Shown: positions 42,898 to 52,245 of the stretch, in pieces
Layout: each line of letters begins with the position of its first letter
How positions within the stretch are numbered: the stretch's first letter is position 1
Origin: UMGS172 sp964424555
GTDB lineage: Bacteria > Bacillota > Clostridia > Oscillospirales > Acutalibacteraceae
Length of the DNA stretch: 64,000 nt
NCBI GenBank assembly: GCA_964424555.1
Contig: CAYRIX010000007.1
Coordinates: forward strand, 1-64,000
Reading direction: 5' to 3'
The notes under the pieces: generated by a model
The model's input: the letters and a program-made list of their open reading frames with translations, nothing else
What the model was told of the DNA's origin: nothing
Database searches by the model: none
Made by a program: the position numbers and the translations under genes

Positions 42898-44451
42898 CTA
42901 CATAAAAGGAGCCAAAATATTAAGCAAAGCCTGTTTAAATCGCTTCCTTAAGGGGCGCTTCAGCCATTGAGAAAGTATTATCTCGGTGCTGTCGTCTTGC
43001 ATTTCAAGAAAGTGCTCCTTTATATCGTTAACGGCAGGTACCGAGCACATCCACACTCCGCATTCGAAGTGAAAATAAAAGCTTCGGTAGTCCATATTTA
43101 TAGTACCGCAGGTGGCCACTGCATTATCCGAAACGAACAGCTTGGAATGTATAAATCCGGGATCGTATTCAAATATCCTGACACCTGCCTCAAGCAGCTC
43201 CTGATAGTTGAACTGTGTTACAGGGTGTACATACCATTTGTCACCTATGCTCGGTGTGATTATTCTGACATCAACGCCTGCTTTGGCTGCCGACGTCAAT
43301 GCGGTTATCATGGTATTATCAAGTATGAGGTAAGGCGTTGCAATATAAACATAGTCCTTGGCCGTCCCCAAAATCTGACGGTAGATTCCTTCCCCCGGAT
43401 AATGCCTTGTGTCAAGAGGGTTTTCCACATAAGGCTGAACATAACCCGAGGCTTTCGGAAAGGTGTCGACAATATAATGCTTGGGGTCAAGCCGTTCACG
43501 GCCCATGCTGCTCCACATTTCGCAGAATGCCACGGCAAAGCTTGTGGTCGCAGGGCCTTTCATGATTACGGCACAGTCCATCCAATAGCCATGAGGGTGT
43601 GTTTCATTGATGTATTCATCGGCAAGGTTGAGACCGCCCGTCATTGAGACATATCCGTCTATAACGCATATTTTTCGGTGGTCTCGGTTGTTTAAAAACA
43701 GGTCAACCGAGGGACGGATCTTATTAAAGGCCAAAACCTTGATGCCGTCGTTTCTTAAGCGCTTGACAAAGTGACGGTTCTGCCGAGAGATAGAGCCGAA
43801 GTCATCAAAAATAATGCGGATCTCAACGCCTGACTTGGCTTTTTCACGCAGAATTTCGCAAATCGCATTCCACATTTTGCCCTCGGCAAGAATAAAGTAT
43901 TCAATAAAGATATATTTTTCGGCATTTTTGAGTTCTTCAAGCATCCGAGGCCAAAATTTTTCACCCGGTGCGATATATTCGACCGTTGTGTCGGTGTAAA
44001 CGGGATAGCCCGATTCACGGAACAGGAATTGTGATTGACGGGCATGGTCAAAGTCGTGAAAATGCAGATCGGCAGCCACGGCGGGGTCCTGCCAAAGATA
44101 CCGCTTGTTAAGCCGTTTTTGCTTTTGCATATGCTTTTTCAAAGCAGGTCTGACCTTGCCGTTACCCCACAGGAAGAACAGTACACCGCCAACCAAGGGT
44201 GCTACAAGTATAAATATGATCCACATCAGCTTATAGCTCGGGTTGTCACGCTTATTAAGTATAAGAAAGACAATAATCAGCGACAGTATACGCAGAACAA
44301 TATTAAGAGCGGTTACCCATTTAGATACCGACATCTCAATAATGCCGAAAAAGGCCACCTGTAAAACAATGAGTATGCCTGCGGTCAGAATTCGTCCGGG
44401 GATGGCTATGCCTCTTTTACGGTTTTTCTTTGGCTTACGGTTTTCTGCCAT
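42898..44451 (-). CDS. cls: Cardiolipin synthase (phospholipase D family)
   Basis: About 517 residues from ATG 44451 (GAGGTGAT ribosome site). Two or three N-terminal membrane helices precede two HKD motifs: HRKICVIDGYVSMTGG and HSKLFVSDNAVATCG. This is the Cls layout: joins two phosphatidylglycerols, or PG and another lipid, into cardiolipin. The C-terminus has LSQWLKRPLRKRFKQALL, amphipathic. A separate lipid gene cluster lies at 9-18 kb. Confidence 0.93.
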   Translation of the reverse strand: MAENRKPKKNRKRGIAIPGRILTAGILIVLQVAFFGIIEMSVSKWVTALNIVLRILSLIIVFLILNKRDNPSYKLMWIIFILVAPLVGGVLFFLWGNGKVRPALKKHMQKQKRLNKRYLWQDPAVAADLHFHDFDHARQSQFLFRESGYPVYTDTTVEYIAPGEKFWPRMLEELKNAEKYIFIEYFILAEGKMWNAICEILREKAKSGVEIRIIFDDFGSISRQNRHFVKRLRNDGIKVLAFNKIRPSVDLFLNNRDHRKICVIDGYVSMTGGLNLADEYINETHPHGYWMDCAVIMKGPATTSFAVAFCEMWSSMGRERLDPKHYIVDTFPKASGYVQPYVENPLDTRHYPGEGIYRQILGTAKDYVYIATPYLILDNTMITALTSAAKAGVDVRIITPSIGDKWYVHPVTQFNYQELLEAGVRIFEYDPGFIHSKLFVSDNAVATCGTINMDYRSFYFHFECGVWMCSVPAVNDIKEHFLEMQDDSTEIILSQWLKRPLRKRFKQALLNILAPFM

Positions 44452-44489
44452 GGGTATCACCTCGATTTGTTATTTAATATAAAAATTAA

Positions 44490-44513
44490 GTCGGCACGAC
44501 ACGGCGTACCGAC
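44490..44513 (-). terminator. Terminator of the secreted-protein gene upstream of cls
   Basis: GTCGGTACG...CGTGCCGAC stem on the minus strand with one C-A mismatch, followed by TTAATTTTTAT. It lies between the stop at 44594 and the cls start. Confidence 0.55.
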
Positions 44514-44593
44514 AAAGTGTCTTTTCTTATTATATACCCGTTCGGTACTTTTTGCAATAATATTTGTAGCCGTGCAACGATACGGGCTGTGAA

Positions 44594-45259
44594 TCAGACA
44601 AGCTCGCAGGAAATGAGATTAAATCCGAATTCAGAACCGTCGGCAACACTGAAGACCGATTTCACAAGGCAAATATCACAATCGTCACCGCCGTAGTACA
44701 TCATAACTGTCGACATTACCTCATAGCCTTGCTCGGTCTCGGTGATCGATAAAACGGTATGTGTCTGAGTGCCAACCTCTAACGCAGGGGTCATAACATA
44801 GCCCTCGGGCGACTCGTCGAAGCTGAGCGGCTGCTCGTCAAGCTCAACACCGTAAAAGCTTTTAACGAAGCTTTTAACGAGGTTTTGGTTAACACCGATA
44901 CCGTAGCCGTGAACGTCGGCGGCATAATCCATCAGCGAAATTGCCGAGCAGGCTGCCATCATTTCAGGGTTGTCAAAGCTTGCGCCGTAGCAATAATTAA
45001 GGTCAAGCATTTTGGTAAAGTGAGCCTCAAGCTGTTCTGAGTCAAGCTCGGGCTTGGCAGAGGTTTCTTCAAGCTCGGGTTCAACCGCTTTGACGGTTTC
45101 AACGTCCTCGTCGGCAGGGGCAACGGTTATAGGAGCGGTATATACCTGTTCGGCTTCAAAGGTTGAAGCCTCGTTTGTAACGGGTGAAAGCACAAGGCAC
45201 AAGCAAAGGCAGACCATCGAAAGGATAGCCAGAACAGAACCGATAGTTGTCTTACGCAT
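44594..45259 (-). CDS. Putative secreted protein of unknown function
   Basis: A 221-residue protein from ATG 45259 (GGTGAT upstream). The N-terminus has a signal-peptide-like stretch, basic MRKTT then IGSVLAILSMVCLCLCLVLSP, with no convincing lipobox context. A low-complexity Pro/Glu/Val linker (residues 35-70) leads to a ~140-residue domain containing two Cys pairs. Unrecognised family. It would be anchored or released outside the membrane. Possibly cotranscribed with cls, though a terminator-like hairpin separates them. Confidence 0.6.
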   Translation of the reverse strand: MRKTTIGSVLAILSMVCLCLCLVLSPVTNEASTFEAEQVYTAPITVAPADEDVETVKAVEPELEETSAKPELDSEQLEAHFTKMLDLNYCYGASFDNPEMMAACSAISLMDYAADVHGYGIGVNQNLVKSFVKSFYGVELDEQPLSFDESPEGYVMTPALEVGTQTHTVLSITETEQGYEVMSTVMMYYGGDDCDICLVKSVFSVADGSEFGFNLISCELV

Positions 45260-45498
45260 AGTCATCACCACAATATATGTTAATTTATACTAACATTATA
45301 TACATCATATTGCAAAAAAGCGTATCAACCCGATTACAGATTGATTAAATTTAGGTTACAAAAATTACACCCCTGTAACTAAATGGGTGGCCGATTTCAA
45401 AACACGGACAAAAGTAAAGTGCCAAGGTATTGATTTGTCGGTCCGATTCTGTTATTATATTGTAAAAACTTTCTGAATACGGGGGAGGGTGAACGGCG

Positions 45499-46260
45499 GT
45501 GAGCGTTGAAGGTAAAAGCTTTATGGGTGTATTGTTGGACATTGCCGAGGACATGATGACAAGCGGTGCTGAGATTGACCGTGTTGAAGGTACCTTGTCG
45601 AGAATGGGCATGGCGTTTGGTGCCGAGAAGGTTGATGCTTTTGCCATCACTTCAAGCATAGTTGTTACGTTGGAGATGCCCGACGGTGAGGTGGTTACTC
45701 AGACACGACGTGTTAACTCGTCTTCGACGACCGATTTCGGAAAGCTGGAAGCTTTGAACAGACTCAGCCGTGAATACTGTGCCGAGCGGTTTAGCGTGGA
45801 AGAGCTGAAGCGTCGTTATATTGCCTGTCATAAGCCGTTTAGCAACCTTAAGTATTATATTGGAAGCGTTTTGGCAGCGGCGGCCTTTGCCGTGTTTTTC
45901 GGCGGAACGGTGTTGGATTCCTTGGTGGCAGGTGTGTTTGCCTTGTTTATCTGTGCGTTTTCCAACCTTTCACCTAAATTCTGTCCAAACAGTATAATTT
46001 CAAAATTTTTGTGCTCGTTTATTGTAGGTATAGGGATATGTGCCGTGTGCCGATTGATTCCCTCACTTAATGCCGACATGATAATGATAGGTGATATAAT
46101 GCTTCTTATCCCAGGTATAGCTCTCACCAACTCTATCCGTAATATTCTTGTGGGCGACACCGTCTCGGGGCTGACCCGCTTTACCGAAAGCCTTGTCCTG
46201 GCAGGCGCTTTGGCGGGCGGCTTTATGTTGTCCATCGTTTTGTTGGGAGGCCCGATATGA
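45499..46260 (+). CDS. Threonine/serine exporter ThrE, N-terminal half
   Basis: A 253-residue protein from GTG 45499 (GGGAGGGTGA ribosome site). It is the ThrE/DUF1212 domain: EMMTSGAEIDRVEGTLSRM-like start, then a soluble region and five membrane helices. In Corynebacterium both halves form one protein; in Firmicutes they are split, as here, with the second half next. Exports threonine and serine. The conserved SGAEI with nearby acidic residues matches the family. Confidence 0.88.
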   Translation: MSVEGKSFMGVLLDIAEDMMTSGAEIDRVEGTLSRMGMAFGAEKVDAFAITSSIVVTLEMPDGEVVTQTRRVNSSSTTDFGKLEALNRLSREYCAERFSVEELKRRYIACHKPFSNLKYYIGSVLAAAAFAVFFGGTVLDSLVAGVFALFICAFSNLSPKFCPNSIISKFLCSFIVGIGICAVCRLIPSLNADMIMIGDIMLLIPGIALTNSIRNILVGDTVSGLTRFTESLVLAGALAGGFMLSIVLLGGPI

Positions 46261-46706
46261 AGGATATGATCATTCAGCTTGTGACGGCTTTGATCGGCTC
46301 ACTCGGCTTTGCGTTGCTCTTTCAGTTAAGAAAGGGTCTGCTTGCGGCGGCCTCGATAGGCGGCATTATCAATTGGGGAGTTTATCTTTTGATGGCACAT
46401 TATGTGGGCGAGGGCTTTATTGCCTGCTTCGTCGCCGCCGCAGTTGCCGTTATATATTGTGAGATTGCCGCCCGTGTCCTTAAAGCGCCTGTGACGTTGT
46501 TTTTGGTGCCGTCGGTCGTACCGTCGGTGCCGGGAGGCTCGCTGTTTTATACCATGAGCAGTATCGTCCGTCAGGATTGGACTGCGGCTAAGGGGTTTGG
46601 ACTTAAAACGGCCGAATTCGCCCTTGGAATCGCCGCAGGTATTTGCCTTGCTGTTGTTGTGTTCAGCATCGTCAACAGCATAGTCCACCGTTCTCGCAAG
46701 GTGTAA
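46257..46706 (+). CDS. Threonine/serine exporter ThrE, C-terminal half
   Basis: A 149-residue membrane protein of the DUF3815/YjjB kind with four helices; VPSVPGGSLFYTM is characteristic. ATG overlaps the previous stop (ATGA), so the halves are made in a fixed ratio. Confidence 0.88.
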   Translation: MKDMIIQLVTALIGSLGFALLFQLRKGLLAAASIGGIINWGVYLLMAHYVGEGFIACFVAAAVAVIYCEIAARVLKAPVTLFLVPSVVPSVPGGSLFYTMSSIVRQDWTAAKGFGLKTAEFALGIAAGICLAVVVFSIVNSIVHRSRKV

Positions 46707-46711
46707 GGAAA

Positions 46712-47524
46712 ATGGATATCTTTGCACCGACATATTACAACTCCTTTAAATGTATTGCTGATAAGTGCCGTCATAGCTGTTGCATCGGTTGGGAGATCGA
46801 TATTGACGAGGACACACTTGGAATTTACAAAACCAAAAGTGATATAATCGGCAAGGTTTCTTTAAGCGACACACCGCATTTCGTGCAAGGCAAGGACGGG
46901 CGGTGTCCGTTTTTGAACGGTCGCAACCTTTGTGATATTATCCTGACCCACGGTGAGGATTCTTTGTGTCAGATATGCCGTGATCACCCGAGGTTCAGAT
47001 ATTTCTTTGATATGAGGGCCGAGATCGGTCTGGGGCTGACCTGTGAAGCGGCGGCAAGGCTGATTCTAAATAATGACTTTTCGCTTGAAAAAATAGGGGA
47101 GGATGACGCCCCGTCTTCCTATTTTGCCGAAGAGGAAGATTTCTTTAGCTATAGGGAGGACGTTTTTAAGCGCCGACCCGAGGAGTTTGCCCATCTGTTG
47201 CCTAAAGTGGCCGTCAATGAATTGGCTGAGGTTTTCAGAGGTCTTGAACGGCTGGATGCGGCTTGGGATAGTGTGCTGGACATGCTCAAAGACCGCAGCG
47301 AAACAATAGCGGATATAAAGTTTACACAACCGCAATATGCAAAAAGGCTGTTCGACTATTTCGTGTTCAGACATCTGCACGTTTATGGCCTTGATTTCTG
47401 TGTCCTTTGCACCTATTTTCTGATGTGCCTTGACGGTGATATTTACGAAAATGCCCGAATGTTCTCAAGTGAGATCGAATACAGTGACGAAAATATCAAC
47501 ATACTGATGAATGAGTTGTTTTAA
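46712..47524 (+). CDS. FliB-like Fe-S protein (flagellin lysine methylase family)
   Basis: A 270-residue protein from ATG 46712 (AAGG upstream, 5 bp after the ThrE stop). It shows the FliB cysteine pattern: C-x4-C-x3-CC near residue 15-25, then CPFL, CDII, CQICRDHPR. FliB transfers methyl groups to flagellin lysines in Salmonella and carries an iron-sulfur cluster. Non-flagellate clostridia have many such proteins, so the methylated target here is open. No flagellar gene is in the window. Cotranscription with a threonine exporter is unexplained. Confidence 0.8.
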   Translation: MDIFAPTYYNSFKCIADKCRHSCCIGWEIDIDEDTLGIYKTKSDIIGKVSLSDTPHFVQGKDGRCPFLNGRNLCDIILTHGEDSLCQICRDHPRFRYFFDMRAEIGLGLTCEAAARLILNNDFSLEKIGEDDAPSSYFAEEEDFFSYREDVFKRRPEEFAHLLPKVAVNELAEVFRGLERLDAAWDSVLDMLKDRSETIADIKFTQPQYAKRLFDYFVFRHLHVYGLDFCVLCTYFLMCLDGDIYENARMFSSEIEYSDENINILMNELF

Positions 47525-47530
47525 CAAAGC

Positions 47531-47568
47531 AAAATCCGAGGAACGCTTTTTGTGTTCCTCGGATTTTT
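47531..47568. terminator. Terminator after the FliB-like gene
   Basis: AAAATCCGAGGAAC pairs with GTTCCTCGGATTTT, followed by T. The next ~170 bp hold no gene. Confidence 0.9.
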
Positions 47569-47736
47569 AATATTCTATAACAATGGTTTCATCATCTTTA
47601 AGTGCGGTCACGGGGTAGGGACTGCTGCTTTTGAATGCTTCAAAATCGGTATGGCATCATCTCCCTTCAAGTGTTGGGATAGTACTTATCACATTGCCAG
47701 CGGATTGGGTTTTCTTTGCGGCAATTTGTCTTCCGT

Positions 47737-48495
47737 TTATATCACCTGTGATTTCTTTCTGATCTCGGACGGGGTTCTGCCGATGATCTCACGAAGGACC
47801 TTGCGAAAATATGAAGTGGAGGAAAAACCGCACGTTTCGGATATCTGCTCTATAGGGTAGTCGGTGGTTTTGAGCAGGTCACACGCTTTATTGCAACAGA
47901 CCTCCTGCCTGAGGCGGTTTGGGGTCTTGCCGAGAGCCTTTTTCGTATACAAATAAAGTGTCGCTTCGCTGATGCAAAGCTCCTTGGCATATTCGGCCAC
48001 GGTGCGGCTGTGGTCTTTATTCATAAGCAGAAGCAATTTTTCGGAAATTTCAGTTTCCTTGCTTCGCACGGTACGGCAGAGTTTACCCTCCAACACCCCC
48101 AAAAGACTGTACAGAGCGCCGATGGAGCTACAGTTTATGCTCTTGTCGGCCGACAGAGGCGCAAACAGTCGGTCGATCTCATCGTTTCTTGCTATTTTCT
48201 GAAGCGTGAATCCGCCACAGTCCTGCACGGGGAAATCGGAAAAACCGATCGAATCATAGATCGCACCCTCGCCGCCCGTATTCCACCACGAATGGTACTT
48301 GAGCCCTTTGGGAATATAAAACATATCACCCTCGCAAAGCACCAGCTTTGTGTCGTGCGACACGATGGATGCACTGCCTTTTTTCATAAACCCTATAAAA
48401 TGCTTTTTGACCCCGTGAGTGTTGTCGGTATGTCCAAGTCCGTTCTGCCGAAACTCGTTAAAATAGAAGTTGTTAAAAAATAATATATCATTCAC
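47737..48495 (-). CDS. AraC family transcriptional regulator
   Basis: A 252-residue regulator with an N-terminal cupin (GSASIVSHDTKLVLCEGDMFYIPKG) and two C-terminal HTH units (RTVAEYAKELCISEATLYLYTKK; IEQISETCGFSSTSYFRKVLRE). It is divergent from the epimerase-like gene at 48603 (107 bp apart), the likely target. Sensed ligand unknown. Confidence 0.88.
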   Translation of the reverse strand: MNDILFFNNFYFNEFRQNGLGHTDNTHGVKKHFIGFMKKGSASIVSHDTKLVLCEGDMFYIPKGLKYHSWWNTGGEGAIYDSIGFSDFPVQDCGGFTLQKIARNDEIDRLFAPLSADKSINCSSIGALYSLLGVLEGKLCRTVRSKETEISEKLLLLMNKDHSRTVAEYAKELCISEATLYLYTKKALGKTPNRLRQEVCCNKACDLLKTTDYPIEQISETCGFSSTSYFRKVLREIIGRTPSEIRKKSQVI

Positions 48496-48602
48496 GCCGT
48501 TATCCCCACAGTTCTTTATAGAATTTTACCTCATTAAAAATAGAATAGCATCTTTTAATTTGGCTGTCAATGGCTTAAAATAAAGAAAAGGATGTGGTTT
48601 GT

Positions 48603-49571
48603 ATGTATAAAGACAAAAAAGTATTGCTTATTGCAGGCGGCGGAACGCTTGGCACCTACACGGCAAAGGAACTGCTTCGCCTCGGAGCCGAGGTCGATAT
48701 CATCTGCCCCGAGGAAAAGGTCTCCGATCACCCAAAGCTTAAATATTATCAAAGCCTTGCCACAAACGGGCTTTTGACCGAGCTGTTTTCTAAAACGCAC
48801 TACGACGGTATCGTTAACTTTATCCATTACGCCGACCCTGAGGAATATAAGCAGGTCTACCGATTCCTTATAAAGAACACCGACCACCTTGTATTCCTTT
48901 CCTCATACCGTGTGTATGCCAATGAGCAGCACCCCGTGACCGAATCGGCACCCAGACTGCACGAGGCCATCAACGACCCCGAGCTTTTAAAGGGTGACAC
49001 CTACGGCGTAAGAAAAGGCATTTGTGAGGACTTTTTGTTTAACGAGTGTAAGGGTGAAAACTGGACTATAGTGCGTCCCGTTATCTCCTTCTCCCACCGC
49101 AGAATGGATATCCTTATGAACAGCGGCTTGTGGCCTGTACAATATGCTCGCAAAAACAAGACCATGCGTCTTCCGCTTTCCTGCAAGGAGCTTCACGCAG
49201 GACTTGATTGGGCAGGCAACTCGGGCAAGCTTATTGCAAACCTTCTGTTTAAAAAGGCTGCTATCGGTGAGGCCCTCACCATATACTCGGGTCACGGTAT
49301 GACCTGGGGTGAGGTGGCAGAAGCCTACAACAAGGCCATCGGCCTTAAAGTGGAATGGGTAGACGACGAAAGCTACATAGACACCATTCCGACCATAAGA
49401 AGTGTTAAGGAGCATTCATGGATGTGGAAATACGACCGCAAATTTGACCGTGACATTGACCCTTCGAAGGTGCTCAAAGTAACGGGGCTTAGCACGGCGG
49501 ACTTCGCCTCCATGGAGGATGGCATCAAAGCAGAAATGAAGCTTTTGGCGCAAGGAAACAAAGAAAATTGA
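48603..49571 (+). CDS. NAD-dependent epimerase/dehydratase family protein
   Basis: A 322-residue protein from ATG 48603 (AAAGGAT at 48586-48592; an upstream GTG is too close). GGGTLGTYTA is the nucleotide-binding loop. Atypical active-site region: the SSYRVYA block gives the Ser-x-Tyr part of the family motif, followed by YGVRKG (YxxxK). Probably reduces or epimerises a sugar or sugar nucleotide. Divergently paired with an AraC regulator, suggesting substrate-induced expression. Confidence 0.82.
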   Translation: MYKDKKVLLIAGGGTLGTYTAKELLRLGAEVDIICPEEKVSDHPKLKYYQSLATNGLLTELFSKTHYDGIVNFIHYADPEEYKQVYRFLIKNTDHLVFLSSYRVYANEQHPVTESAPRLHEAINDPELLKGDTYGVRKGICEDFLFNECKGENWTIVRPVISFSHRRMDILMNSGLWPVQYARKNKTMRLPLSCKELHAGLDWAGNSGKLIANLLFKKAAIGEALTIYSGHGMTWGEVAEAYNKAIGLKVEWVDDESYIDTIPTIRSVKEHSWMWKYDRKFDRDIDPSKVLKVTGLSTADFASMEDGIKAEMKLLAQGNKEN

Positions 49572-49596
49572 AAGGTTGCAGACAGCAACAGATAAA

Positions 49597-49635
49597 AAAC
49601 CACGGTCAGTTATGTATGCACTGACCGTGGTTTTG
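49597..49635. terminator. Bidirectional terminator
   Basis: CCACGGTCAGT...ACTGACCGTGG with flanking A6 and TTTTG, between convergent transcripts. Confidence 0.9.
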
Positions 49636-49645
49636 TTTGACTTTA

Positions 49646-51037
49646 CTAAAACAACTTATCGGGGTTCAAGATATTCTTGGGGTCGAAGGCGGATTTGATA
49701 CCGCGCATAAGCGCGATCTGCGTATCGCCGAGGCTTTCCTTCAAATAGCCCTTCTTGGCAAAGCCGATACCGTGTTCGCCCGATACCTGACCGCCGATCT
49801 CGTGAGCTTTAGTGTACATCATATCAAAGGCTTTTTTGAGCTTATCTTCCCATATCTTGTCGGTGGCACCGTCACGGCAGATGTAAATGTGAAGGTTACC
49901 GTCGCCGGCGTGACCGAAGCTGGGGATTCTCACGCCCAATTCCTTGGCGATGATGTGGGTGTACTTGATAAACTCGGCAATTCTGTTTCGGGGAACGACA
50001 ACGTCACACTCGTCCATCTCGTCGGTCGAAGCCTTGATAGCCTCAAGGAATGCGCCTCTTGCCGACCAAACCGATTTCTTGCGCTCATCCGTGTCGATAA
50101 AGAAGGCATCGGCCGCACCGTTGACGATACAAAGATCGGCGATTTTGGAGTAGTTTTTCTCGATCTCGTCGTCCGAAGAGCCGTCAAAGGTCAACAACAG
50201 ATATGCAGGATGTGAGGTGTCGGGAAATTTCTTGGAAAGGTAGTCCTCCGAGAACAGAATGGTGTCTCTCGACATATATTCTATTGCGGTCGGGTTTGTG
50301 TCGGTCTTGACGATAAGCGGTACGCAATCAAGCGCATCGTCCATAGAATCAAACGGTACAAGTAAGCTGACCGATTTTGTGGGCTTAGGCAAAAGTCTCA
50401 AAACGGCTTTGGTGATGATACCCAAGGTGCCCTCCGAGCCGACCATAAGGTTAAGTAAGCTGTAGCCCGAGCTGTTTTTAACTATTTTACCGCCGAATAC
50501 CTCGACTGTTCCGTCGGGCAGAACTACCGTAAGCTCACGCACATAGTCGCGTGTCACACCGTAACGGACGGCACGCATACCGCCTGCATTGGTCGAGATA
50601 TTTCCGCCGATGGTGGCCGATTTTTCGCCCGGATCGGGAGGATAAAACAGACCGTTTTCCTCAACAAAGGCGGCCAGTTCCATAAGCAGAACACCCGGCT
50701 CGACCGTGACGGTCAGGTTTTCGGTATCAAGCTCCAAAATGCGGTTCATTTTTGAGGTGCAGAGCAGGATTCCGCCCTTTACGGCAACCGCCGCACCGAC
50801 AAGTCCCGTACCCGAGCCACGCACCGTGACAGGAATGTTGTACTTGTAGGCATAGTTCATTATTTTGGATATCTCCTCGGTCGAGGTGACGAAGATAAGC
50901 ACGTCGGGAGCCGCCTCGGTACCGCCAAGCTCGTCATGGTGATAGTCGGGGTTAATGTCAGAACCTACAAAGATACGGTCGGCAGGAACGATTGATTTCA
51001 AGTATTCAATATCGGTAGAGTTAATGATGCTATACAT
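49646..51037 (-). CDS. FAD-linked lactate dehydrogenase subunit (GlcD/LctD-like)
   Basis: A 463-residue FAD oxidase with a PCMH-type N-terminal domain (VTVRGSGTGLVGAAV, then DPGEKSATIGGNISTNAGGMRAVRYG) and a C-terminal domain ending FGHAGDGNLHIYICRDG and SGEHGIG. It matches GlcD and the LctD subunit of the electron-confurcating lactate dehydrogenase of Acetobacterium woodii. The partners etfA and etfB are directly upstream in the same operon with a one-base overlap. It would oxidise lactate to pyruvate. Confidence 0.87.
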   Translation of the reverse strand: MYSIINSTDIEYLKSIVPADRIFVGSDINPDYHHDELGGTEAAPDVLIFVTSTEEISKIMNYAYKYNIPVTVRGSGTGLVGAAVAVKGGILLCTSKMNRILELDTENLTVTVEPGVLLMELAAFVEENGLFYPPDPGEKSATIGGNISTNAGGMRAVRYGVTRDYVRELTVVLPDGTVEVFGGKIVKNSSGYSLLNLMVGSEGTLGIITKAVLRLLPKPTKSVSLLVPFDSMDDALDCVPLIVKTDTNPTAIEYMSRDTILFSEDYLSKKFPDTSHPAYLLLTFDGSSDDEIEKNYSKIADLCIVNGAADAFFIDTDERKKSVWSARGAFLEAIKASTDEMDECDVVVPRNRIAEFIKYTHIIAKELGVRIPSFGHAGDGNLHIYICRDGATDKIWEDKLKKAFDMMYTKAHEIGGQVSGEHGIGFAKKGYLKESLGDTQIALMRGIKSAFDPKNILNPDKLF

Positions 51038-52230
51038 TATTTTCCTGCCTCCTTTATCAGTTTCTCAAGCTCGTCAAGACACTCATACATATCGCCTATC
51101 ACGCAGTAATGAGCAACATCGAATATTGACGCCGAGCGGTCGGAGTTGACGGCGATGATGCACTCGGCACCCTTCATACCTGCCGCAAACTGGACCGCAC
51201 CCGAAACGCCCAAGGTGATTATCAGCTTGGGTGCGACCGTCTTACCGCTAAGACCTATCTGACGGCTTGCATCGACCCAACCGCATTCGACCAACGGTCT
51301 TGTGCAGGCAAGCTGTGCACCGATAGAATCGGCAAATTTTTGAATGATTGCAAGGTCGTCCTTGGATTTAAGTCCACGACCGACGGCAACAATTATCTCG
51401 GCATCCGAAATATCGTTCTCGGGCGGCTTGTGCTCAACATTCAGCACCCTTACCGAGGGCTCTTCCCAATCGGGGTTTATTTCACACTTTATTATCTCGC
51501 CTGTGGCGTTTTCGGTCTGCTCGGGAGCCGAGAAGACCTTGTAACGCACGGTACAGAACTGAGGTCTTGTATTGGGGGTGATGATACGTGCCATTATGTT
51601 ACCGCCAAAGGCAGGACGTATCTGCACGAGGTCGGTGTTCTCCTTCATTTCAAGGCGTGTGCAGTCGGCGGTCAGACCTGTTCTGAAACGGCAGGCCACA
51701 CGGGGCGCAAGGCTTCGGCCGATGTTGGTCGCACCGACCAGCACCGAGCACGGCTTGGTGGCGTTGATGAAATTCTCAAACGCATTGGCATATGTAGTAA
51801 CGGTAAAATTCTCAAAAATGGGTGAATCGTAGACAAAGACCTTGTCAACACCGCTTTTCAAAAGGCGCTCGGAATAGCCCTTGTCACCGTTGCACATCAG
51901 CACGGCATAAACGGGATGACCGATAACGGCGGCAAGCTCTTTTGCCTTGCCGATAAGCTCAAAGGTGACGGGGTGGATGCCGCCGTCGGCACAGTCGGCA
52001 AAAACGGCAATGCCTCGCCACAGCGACTTGTCAACGGTTACCTTGGCCTCGTCTTCAACGTATTCAATGGCACCTTTAGGGCCTTTTTTTACACAAAGCT
52101 TACACATTTTGCAGGCGGAATTTATGTGCAGCTCGCCGTCATAGGAAATAGCCGAAAACGGGCAGATCTTCACAAGCTGTTCAGCCGTTTCGGGAGTGAT
52201 AAGAGATTTATTGATTTTCAGTTCTGCCAT
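51037..52230 (-). CDS. etfA: Electron transfer flavoprotein alpha subunit with N-terminal ferredoxin domain
   Basis: A 397-residue EtfA. Residues 1-65 form a ferredoxin-like extension with Cys23 (KICPFSA) and CKMCKLC (Cys40, 43, 46). The second cluster's Cys is Gly (KKGP), so one [4Fe-4S] cluster is expected. The C-terminal FAD domain has GVSGAVQFAAGMKG and IAVNSD. The added cluster marks the electron-bifurcating EtfA of lactate- or caffeate-type complexes; LctC has this layout. It passes electrons from flavin toward ferredoxin. Confidence 0.9.
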   Translation of the reverse strand: MAELKINKSLITPETAEQLVKICPFSAISYDGELHINSACKMCKLCVKKGPKGAIEYVEDEAKVTVDKSLWRGIAVFADCADGGIHPVTFELIGKAKELAAVIGHPVYAVLMCNGDKGYSERLLKSGVDKVFVYDSPIFENFTVTTYANAFENFINATKPCSVLVGATNIGRSLAPRVACRFRTGLTADCTRLEMKENTDLVQIRPAFGGNIMARIITPNTRPQFCTVRYKVFSAPEQTENATGEIIKCEINPDWEEPSVRVLNVEHKPPENDISDAEIIVAVGRGLKSKDDLAIIQKFADSIGAQLACTRPLVECGWVDASRQIGLSGKTVAPKLIITLGVSGAVQFAAGMKGAECIIAVNSDRSASIFDVAHYCVIGDMYECLDELEKLIKEAGK

Positions 52231-52245
52231 TTATTCCACCGCCTT

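Noticed and set aside
48010..48483. 157-codon plus-strand frame opposite the AraC gene
   Set aside because: Antisense shadow of a clear AraC regulator.
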